Positions 56,392 to 64,000 of a DNA stretch of 64,000 bases are shown one piece after another. The notes under the pieces were generated by a model. It saw only the letters and a list, made by a program, of their open reading frames with translations. It was not told the origin of the DNA and made no database searches. The stretch is from Harmothoe impar (taxonomy: Eukaryota > Annelida > Polychaeta > Phyllodocida > Polynoidae): positions 24,087,772 through 24,151,771 of the forward strand of contig OX381710.1 in assembly GCA_947462335.1 (NCBI GenBank). The letters run 5' to 3'. The stretch's first letter is position 1; every line of letters starts with the position of its first letter. Position numbers and translations under genes: made by a program.

Positions 56392-56493
56392 CATGGCGTG
56401 GGCATGGCGTGGGCATGGCGTGGGCATGGCGTGGGCATGGCGTGGGCATGGCGTGGGCATGGCGTGGGCATGGCGTGGGCATGGCGTGGGCAG
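56392..56493. repeat. 11-bp tandem repeat, about 9 copies
   Basis: GCATGGCGTGG repeated head to tail. Frames open on both strands (HGVGMAWAWRG and its opposite) are artefacts. Confidence 0.93.
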
Positions 56494-56539
56494 GGCATTG
56501 GCATGGCATCGGATTGGGTCGGCATGGAGTCATTATGCA

Positions 56540-56935
56540 ATCGAGATGGAGGATGGATGGGAGCCAAGGAAGGAGATGGGAGCCCAGAAGGAGAGATGCA
56601 GGACCTGGGAAGAGGGATGGGGACAACAGTATCATGATGGGAGCCCCAGAAGGAGAGATGGGATCCCCTGGAGGAGGGATATGAGCCCAGACAGGAGCTG
56701 TGAGAGCATTGGGAGGAGGGATGGGGGCCCGAGGAGGGGGAATGGAGGCCTAGGAAGGAGGTATGGGAGCCCGGGGGAGGGATGGGGGGCCTGAGAGAAG
56801 GGACAGGAGCCCTGGGAGGAGCGTTGGGAGCCAAGGGGGGGAGACATGGGGGCCACAGCAGGAGGGGTAGAACCCCTAAAAACAAGGAATGGTGGCAACA
56901 GCAGGAGGGAATATATCATGGTTGGCATGACTTAC
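56540..56935. repeat. purine-rich GGGATGGGAGCCC-type array
   Basis: Inverted counterpart of the 52740 array, part of the right arm of the foldback. Confidence 0.75.
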
Positions 56936-57930
56936 CATAGATGACCTTGACTGTGACCATGGTAACAGTTCTATTTCCCATTTTATTCAACTATCTAGCA
57001 TAAAAAGGATGTCCATCCACTATATATACAGCCTAGGATTGTGAGAATTGCCATTTCCTCAATGTTGACAAGGGTTGAAATGTAGAAATATTGTGTTTTT
57101 GGTGATTTTTTCCATGTTCAAGGTCAAATATAATGACCTTGACCTTTGCCAAGGTCATGAATATTAAAACCATGGGTAGTTGGCCCATACATCTGTCTCA
57201 TTGCAAGATTTGACCACTGTAGCTCTAGCGGTTAGAAAAATATTGAGGAAAAGGTTTAATTTTTTAATCTCAAAAAAATATCATGGTTGCAATGACCTTG
57301 ACTGTTACCATGGCAACAGTTTATCTATATCCCATTTTTATCAACTATCTAGTACAGCAAGGATGTCCTTTCACTATATGAAGCCTAAGATGGAGAGAAT
57401 TGCCATTTTCTGAATGTTGACAAGAGTTGAAACATAGACATATCAGTATTTTGGTGGTTTTTTACATGTTCAAGGTCAAATTTGGTGACCTTGACCTTGG
57501 CCAAGGTCATGAATATTGATTTTCAGGATAGTAGGCCCAGATACCTGTCTCATCGCAAAATTTCACCACTGTAGCTCTAGCGGTTGGAAAAATATGGAGA
57601 AAAGAGTTTATTTTGTTAAATCTCAGAAAAATATCATGGTTGCCATGGAAACCGTCCAAAATGGCGATGTTCGCACCACTTTCGGTGGGTGTAACATCCA
57701 TATTCTGAAAGCCCATGAAAAATGCTTCAATATATGTCAGAATCAGCTTGTTGAACAGGGGGTAGGGGTAGATTTCAAATCTGGGGTCTTGGCCGCTACT
57801 CTAGATTACCGGCAACTGAAAACAATCTGCGTCATTTGTAGGCGGCGCAGGAGATATTCCTGTCCAGAGTCTAAGGAGGGCAGATGGCTTAACCCGAGGC
57901 GCAACTCTTCTCTTTTTGTCTTCTATGTGA

Positions 57931-58116
57931 TTACCCTGTAAGTGCCGCGAGTAACTCGCTAGTGCTGCATCCATGCATCATGACAGCCCTTCAAGAATCT
58001 ATCAACCCGGTAGCAGTGGTATGATACTTGACTGAAGCCCTGGCGAATTGCGTTCATGCCTCATGACGACAAAGGGTATACCACGTTAAAACAGTATGCG
58101 GCCCCTACAGGGATGA
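57931..58116. mobile_element. TTAA-type MITE, decayed copy
   Basis: CGCGAGTAACTCGCTAGTGCTGC, CATGCCTCATGACGACAAAGGG and CAGTATGCGGCCCCTACAGGG match the family; the left end is lost. Confidence 0.68.
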
Positions 58117-58206
58117 ACAGTGTCGGTAAAACGCAGTAGTAAATCAGGCCCTTACCAATGGGCAAAACCTTGGTCGGTTGATTTCCTTCCTTGATGCTTT
58201 TCAGAC

Positions 58207-58511
58207 TGCGGACTTAATTCCTATTTGGATTATATAGGGATAATGTACGGCAATTCACCTTTGGAATATCCTGTATTTACCAGTACAAAAAGTGCACGCG
58301 TTTGTACTGCGGACTTAATTCCTATTTGGATTATATAGGGATAATGTAACGGCAATTCACTTTTGGAATATCCTGTATTTACCAGTACAAAAAGTGCACG
58401 CGTTTGTACTGCAGACTTAATTCCTATTTGGATTATATAGGGATAATGTAACGGCAATTCACCTTTGGAATATCCTGTACTTACCAGTACAAAAGTGCAC
58501 GCGTTTGTACT
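58207..58511. repeat. 102-bp tandem repeat, 3 copies
   Basis: Units contain ACTGCGGACTTAATTCCTAT, TATAGGGATAATGTAACGGC and AGTGCACGCGTTTGT. 102 bp is 34 codons, which explains the open minus frame. Confidence 0.92.
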
Positions 58512-58732
58512 GAAATGATGAGGTCAATGACCATCTAGTGGAATTATTGTTTGCAATAATGTCACAAAGATTGTCACAGAATTGGCAAAAATAATGCAAG
58601 AAGGAAATGGAGTTGGCAAAGTCAGTATGTTCGCTATGATAATGGACTCATAATCTGGATATCATAATCATTGTCCCTGGCTGATGTCAATGCCCTGTAG
58701 AAAGGGTGTTTTTGATATATAATCTGTATATA

Positions 58733-58996
58733 CACTGAAAAGGTAAACTTGTCTCCAGACTCTTCCAAGTGACTGTCATAAATAAATGAGTTAAAAACTT
58801 GTCTAAGTGACAAGGATGTGGGTCTCCTAGCTGGAGATAGAAGACCCACTTGGCATGTGCCAGCCCAAAACTTGATGTTTGCTTAGCTCCAGATGTTATT
58901 TGTGGGATGGTAACCTGATAGGTTAGACAACGTTTGACTCGTTTATTTTATGACAGTTAATTAGACGAGTCTGGCGACAAGTTTACTTTTTCAGTG
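58733..58996. mobile_element. CACTGA TIR element, 264 bp
   Basis: CACTGAAAAGGTAAACTTGT... and its inverted partner match at about 28 of 30 bases. TA flanks both sides (58731-58732, 58997-58998). Inner ACTTGTC/GACAAGT words echo the ends. Confidence 0.78.
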
Positions 58997-58998
58997 TA

Positions 58999-61723
58999 TA
59001 AGTAATGTTGGATATGTTGCAGATCTCTACAGCCTATAGTCAGTTCTATATAAAGCTACCTTTTTAATAGTCTGCACCAAGATACTGTAGACCACCTGAC
59101 CCATATATGCCATCCACAGAGCCATGTAACATTTGGATTTAGCCAGCACCTCACAGCCTGGACAGTAAAGACAGTAAGGTTGGAATGTCGTTCCCACATT
59201 GCTTTACATCACCCATCCCTCCTCTGTACACTTTGCGCCAGACACCATGGAACTAGACCACGAAAACACTGCAGATACATAATACCACCAAAGACCAAGG
59301 AATGGAACAGCAGGGCACACCAATGGTAGAACTGTAACTGTGTCTATCATCTGTTCCAAGGCGTCTTCAATCAATGATATGCATAGAAGTAATCCTTTCA
59401 GTCTGAAACAATTTGTTTGATTACAGTTTGTAAATGCTTGTGTCCCTGCCAATAATACGCTGTGTTCAGGCCCAGGTTCAGGCTATATTCCCAGAACAGT
59501 TGTATAATGTAGGGTCTATATTGGGGTGGTAAGGTACGTTAGAGTTACTTTAACATAGATCCATCTTTATAAAAGTCATATTGTACGTCACGTGGAATAA
59601 TTGCGGTTTCCATGTACGTCACGAGGAATAATTGGGGTTTCCATATACGTTAATTTGGTGGACAGAGACGTCCCGCTGGTCTAAATGAAAGGAAATGTCA
59701 TAACTGTCTGTATGTAATTTAATAGCATAACCCAATACAGAATATTCCAGCATATGAGCAGGAACAGTTGCCGCTCTGATTTATGAAACAGGTTAGTTAA
59801 ATATCAGAAGTAGATGTAAATAAGCTTCTCCCTCCCAGATATGGCTAGAATTGCCAGTAGTTGCCTCTGGACCTGGTGCAGTCAACTAAGGGAGTTATCT
59901 TTTTTTTTAAACAGGGGGGGGGGGGGGGGTCGCGCGGAGTGCGTGAAAAACTGTACATCGTCCTGTTCCGGCCCCCCCCCCCCTATTCAAGGGGTCCAAA
60001 TTTGTTTGCCCCCCCCCCCCCCCCCCCCCGTTGATAAAAAAATTATCACTCCCTGAAGCCAACAGACAGTGTATATTTTGCTTGTAGTCTGTAGGGCGCT
60101 GGGCGTCCAGACTCTGGGCTCTGCGCCATGTTGCAAGCCGGCCACCCCATCACTATAAGTGCTCGTCTCGATGACTTGATTTTCTATCAAAGTAAACACA
60201 ACATGTTACGCTAATGTGGCGGGTGCTGAAACGGAATAAACGGCCAAGGGCAGCTGGCTGGGTGGTTGGGTGTCCAAGTGTGGGGCCAAGAAGTACACAG
60301 CTCGTGTACTCTAGGCAGCCTGGTAATAGGAGGGGAGACAGGGGCAAAGATCAGCCATGTGAGCTACCGTAATGCCTCCTTTAAGACCGGGCACTCAAAT
60401 AAGCACCGGTCTTGAATAAGCGCCTGAATATAAGGGTATTGTCATATTAAGTATCAAAACCTGTATCCTGAATGACCGCCTGTCTTGTATTAGCACCATG
60501 GATACATTGGCATATAAATCTATAATAAGCACCTGGGTTGTTCAACGATTGACTGCGGTATGCACTCCCATGTCAGCATGCCGCATTCTTATTGTAATAT
60601 GGCCCTGTTGTGGGATGGCCTCCCTGTGAGCTGCTCCGTGTAAACAGAGCTATACCGCTGAGCTGCTCTTGGTATAGGCTGTTTACATGGTGGAGGTATT
60701 GTGATGAGCTCTCACTATGGTGGCTTTCACTCTGAGCAGCTCTTAGCAACGTTCACAAGTGGCGCCCTGCCGGATATAGAGAGTGGGGGTCTTTGGACTG
60801 AGCGGTGAGACCTGGATCATACATTTGTATGGGTCAATTTGACCGCAATGGTGACAAGGGGGTGCGGGAGTGTTGCAATACTACATTTGTGGGTTTCAAA
60901 GAAAGTGACGTCAATTGTGAACGTTCCCTTTCCATGATTTATAACTGCGTTGCAGCTCTTACAAGCATGTTAGGGTCTGGGAACGACGACCTTGTCAGCC
61001 AAATAACGAGGTCAAATATTTATTTTGACGATTATCCGTGTCGGCTTCATCTCATAGTTCCTAAAGCTACAATTCTCGAGGCTAGTGTATTATCTTGTAT
61101 GATTCTAATGTTCTATGGTTCTAAGGTTCTGAGGAGAATGCTCACAGTTGCAGTGAGAGGTGCTAGTTATTCTCTCCCAAACTCCAGTTTCTGCCATAAC
61201 TGAGACTTTATTATACAACCCGGTTGATGTATACACTATGGGGATTGATGTGAGAACTATATCATTTCTGCACTTGATGTACACCAAGCTTCATCTTGAC
61301 ATAGACATGGGAATGGAGCCACCCAAGCTACATTCTCCAAGTACATGGGCAAGGGGGTACCCCGTGGTCGCTAACCACACTACATGGATGGATTGAATAC
61401 TAGACTACTGGAGGGGCCTGATGGATACGGACCTGGGCCACCCCATCTGAATCAACAAATACCACTACTGGGGCGGGAGCAGCCCAGGGCTGGAGGTAGT
61501 TGTGGGCGAGGTCCTCAATCCCACACCCCCTAGATCGTTACCTCGGCCTATGTCTACATGCTGGTGGTACAGGCACGTATTACACAGTCTATAGTAGAAG
61601 AGTGGACAGAATCTGATAGTTAAGTTATGGCTACACTGCCTTTATAGTATTTCTATCCAATTGTACTTTCCAATTGCTCAACTCATGCTAATGTTTCACA
61701 CGAGTAGCTCTAATAGCCTGCAT
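58999..61723. other. no gene called; G/C tracts and MITE-like motif
   Basis: Duplicated TACGTCACG-GGAATAATTG at 59583 and 59616. Three G/C tracts lie within 59916-60030. TACCGTAATGCCTCCTTTAA...AAGCACCGGTCTTGAATAAG at 60366-60420 resembles the widespread AATAAGCGCC MITE type. A 132-codon plus frame (60805-61203) lacks splice or family support. Confidence 0.4.
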
Positions 61724-62683
61724 TTAACCCCTAATGTACCCTGCTATGCCCTTTATCGCCATGATGTATCATATGATACCGACCATTCCAGAGTGTATTA
61801 AACCGGCAGGTTCTGGATACAGTATTGTCAAGTAGACTCACCAGGGCTGCATCCATGCTATGTTCATGCATCATATCGACAAAGGGCACAGCATATTAAA
61901 ACACTATGCACCCCTTAAGGGCTCTCAACAGGTTGGCCAAAATTAACATATATGCATGCATTATTTGAAGCAGATATGTTGACACTACACATATTGTACA
62001 CCAAATTGATCATATTTAATATTTCTATAAAATTAATTCCATTTTGGAAGTTTTCAGAAGCCATGGAATGGAAATGGAACAAAAACGTTCTTTTTTCTTT
62101 GAACAGCATCATGGGTTGGAAAAAGAACATTTTCTTCAGCTCTGATGATTGGAGATTTATCTAGGTGTCATTCCCTGGGGACCTTTTTTTTCTTTTAGCT
62201 ATATCTCAATTATTAAGCTCTACAGAGCTGTTCAAAGTAGCATAGTCACTTAAAAATTGGTGATTTTACATGAAAAATTGCCAAAATCTCCTATTTTCCC
62301 CTATTTTCGCGTGTTTTTATCAATATTCACCAATATTCAAGTGACTTTGCTACTTTGAACAGCTCTGTAGAGCTTAATAATAGAGATATAGCTAAAAGAA
62401 AAAAAAGGTCCCCAGGGAATGACACCAAGATGTATCCCCGATCATCAAATCCCATAAAAGTGTTCTTTTTCCATCCCATAATGCTGTTCAAAGAAAAAAG
62501 AACGTTTTTGTTCCATTTGCATTCCATAGCTTCTAAAAACTTCCAAAATGGAACTAATCTGATAGAAACATTAAATATGATCAATTCGGTGTACAATATG
62601 TATAGTCTCAACACATCTGTGTCAAATTATGCATGCATGTGTATTAATTTTGACCAACCTGTTGAGAGCCCTTAAAGGGTTAA
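61724..62683. mobile_element. TTAA-type MITE, copy split by a foldback
   Basis: TTAA at 61724-61727 and 62680-62683, ends CCCCTAATGTACCCTGC... and CTTAAAGGG. The right terminus is separated from the body by the 753-bp foldback at 61919-62671. Confidence 0.8.
61919..62671. mobile_element. 753-bp foldback, arms about 330 bp
   Basis: GGGCTCTCAACAGGTTGGCC at the left is mirrored at the right end. The arms pair along nearly their full length around a centre near 62290 (CTATTTTCCCCTATTTTCGC). TTAA flanks both sides (61915-61918, 62672-62675). The two opposite-strand frames (61952-62164, 62327-62614) are the same arm sequence read twice. Confidence 0.85.
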
Positions 62684-63065
62684 TACCCAGCTCCGTCCTC
62701 ACCTGAACCCGTCTACCTACCTCGGTACCAGCACACATTGCTGCCCCCCCCCCCCCCACCAGGCTGCATTAATAACCCTTGCAGCAATCTGCGAGTACTG
62801 CATTCCGGCCCGGGTGGCGATGTTCTTTTTACTCGCCACCTCCCACTAGGTGAGCTGAAGGCCCTGTCTGGTCGTCTCCGTTCGCAAACATATCAATTAG
62901 GACGTCGGCATCTGCACCGTCCCCCGCCGTCACTTTATAAACTACGCTAACCGCAGCCGGAACCCCTAAAAACCGACTGTCTTGTGTTGGTTGGCGAGCG
63001 GCCAGTGATCTACTCATTCCTAGTCCGGAGCGCCTCCTCTAACCGACCCCTACCCCTGCCTCCTC
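62684..63065. other. no gene called; C tract
   Basis: C15 at 62743, then a GC-rich patch with competing frames (62738-63017). Confidence 0.35.
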
Positions 63066-63345
63066 CATACAGGCCGACCAAGACCAACCAAGACAAACCG
63101 AGACCGACTTAGACCGACCAAGACCAACCAAGACCAACCAAGACTGACCAGGACTGACCAAGACCGACCAAGACCAACCAAGACCGACCAAGGCCGACCA
63201 AGACAAACCAAGACCGACCAAGGCCATCCAAGGCAGACCAAGGCAGACCAAGACCAACCATGGCCGACCAAGACTAGCATAGAATAACCAAGGCCAACCA
63301 AGGCAAAACAAGACCGACTAAGACCAAGGCCAACTAAGGCTAAAC
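63066..63345. repeat. 10-bp tandem repeat
   Basis: AGACCGACCA / AGACCAACCA decamers, about 28 copies, imperfect towards the right. Minus frames of Leu/Val/Gly/Trp/Ser repeats are artefacts. Confidence 0.93.
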
Positions 63346-64000
63346 AGGACAACCAGATACGAATGTGCAGTAAGAAGAATTAACGGCAAGATAAGTATAT
63401 GGGGCCCCGACCAGCATCAATAGATACATATAATGGTCTAGAAGTATGCTGCTGTATCCCTCGACTTTTAAAAAAACAAGTCTGCGTCTTGGACACAGTA
63501 GACTGGGGTCATCACTCTGGGACCATTGATGTAGCAGTCATGACTTATGGACAATAAGAACACATATATATGTGACATGATCTGCGAAAAAGGCCCTTAT
63601 TGTAGGGTACTATTTTCCCTGTACATGCCACATATACTGAAAAAACCCGACATGTACACCCTTTTTTATAGGGGGTGGGAGTAATTTGCGAGTAGAAATT
63701 ACCCAAGTTTTTGGGTCAGAAACTAACAACTATAACTATCAAAAGTGCGTACATGATATATAGTTGGTAAACGCCCTGTCCGGGCGCCCTGTGCGTCAAA
63801 TATGGTGAGCAGTATTGAATATCTTTTGGCGTCTGAGTTTAAATTAAAAGTGTATGTTGCCAGGGTTAATATCAGCCCTGATGTGATGGGATCCAGGTGT
63901 CCCCTCCCCTCTGTCAGGGCCTACACCCCGTCAACAGGCTGAAATAGAGTCGTCACCTTCAATGGGAATAAACAATACCATAACGTAGATGCTATAAATG
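63346..64000. other. no gene seen
   Basis: Ordinary AT-rich sequence to the window end. Confidence 0.4.

Larger units (their letters stand above)
51170..57770. mobile_element. 6.6-kb foldback element with long inverted arms
   Basis: The outermost ends TACCCCTACCCCCTGTTCAA (51170) and its inverted copy (ending 57770) begin arms that match at high identity for at least 500-600 bases. They continue, more diverged, for over 1 kb. Each arm has about 360-bp tandem units (about 4 on the left, 2 on the right), then a pyrimidine-rich (left) or purine-rich (right) zone. No transposase frame is present. No clear target duplication was found. Confidence 0.75.

Noticed and set aside
57516..57941. 141-codon frame at the right end of the foldback
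   Set aside because: It largely repeats the left-arm frame at 51119-51424 and is repeat-derived.
58228..58245. TAGGGATAA homing-endonuclease-like site repeated three times
   Set aside because: Only the first nine bases agree with the I-SceI site; it is part of the 102-bp repeat.
60805..61203. 132-codon plus-strand frame
   Set aside because: AT-rich codons, no splice signals at the edges and no recognisable family; a frame this long is possible by chance in 128 kb of both strands.
61952..62614. Two opposite-strand frames with similar peptides
   Set aside because: They are the same foldback arm read from both sides.

Overview
The window looks like nuclear DNA from an animal with a repeat-rich genome, most probably a mollusc. 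No operons, bacterial-type long genes or ribosome binding sites are visible. Candidate coding segments are short and bounded by GT/AG splice signals. Two sequence habits point to molluscs: the TTGATTGATTTGTTTAACGTCC-type motif near 38.94 kb, and the AAGGTCAAGGTCA-rich repeats at 51-57 kb. That assignment rests on remembered genome habits, not on a search.

Most of the interpretable sequence is mobile or repeated DNA. (1) A multi-hairpin MITE with TTAA-type targets occurs about 19 times across the window; two copies are split by later insertions. (2) Four elements begin CACTG/CACAG, have inverted ends and a 2-bp flanking repeat, and three of them are filled with their own short repeated word (7.3-8.8, 10.6-11.0, 39.8-40.8, 58.7-59.0 kb). 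(3) An intact-looking 872-bp terminal-repeat retrotransposon in miniature lies at 25.6-26.5 kb on the minus strand; its 220-bp LTRs carry a tRNA-like gene with A box, B box and a TTTT stop. (4) A 6.6-kb foldback element at 51.2-57.8 kb has long inverted arms full of nuclear-receptor half-sites, with a second foldback nested inside. (5) Harbinger-like MITEs with TAA/TTA targets lie at 26.6 and 35.1 kb. (6) A 1.2-kb TIR element splits a 45-bp minisatellite at 22.0-23.2 kb.

Tandem arrays are frequent: 31 bp (4.1-5.3 kb), 54 bp (8.9-9.2), CAG/GTA-type (10.2-11.1), 45 bp (21.7-24.3), 84 bp (30.5-30.9), 70/74 bp (46.3-47.4), 42 bp (48.4-48.8), 11 bp (56.4), 102 bp (58.2-58.5) and 10 bp (63.1-63.3). 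Most of the longer open frames are by-products of these arrays.

Genes: the best exon candidate is on the minus strand at 13593-13703. Several plus-strand candidates have good splice sites or open, coding-like composition: 519-629, 703-846, 7034-7282, 11811-11965, 19571-19688, 20287-20481, 29404-29464, 38449-38626 and others. They could belong to one or more intron-rich genes spread through the repeats, but I recognise no protein family, so no gene symbols are given. CpG-rich promoter-like segments are seen near 35.9-36.1 and 49.9-50.1 kb.

No rRNA gene, canonical tRNA gene, CRISPR array or transposase gene was found. The most novel-looking item is the LTR-borne tRNA cassette and its match to the element's own primer binding site.
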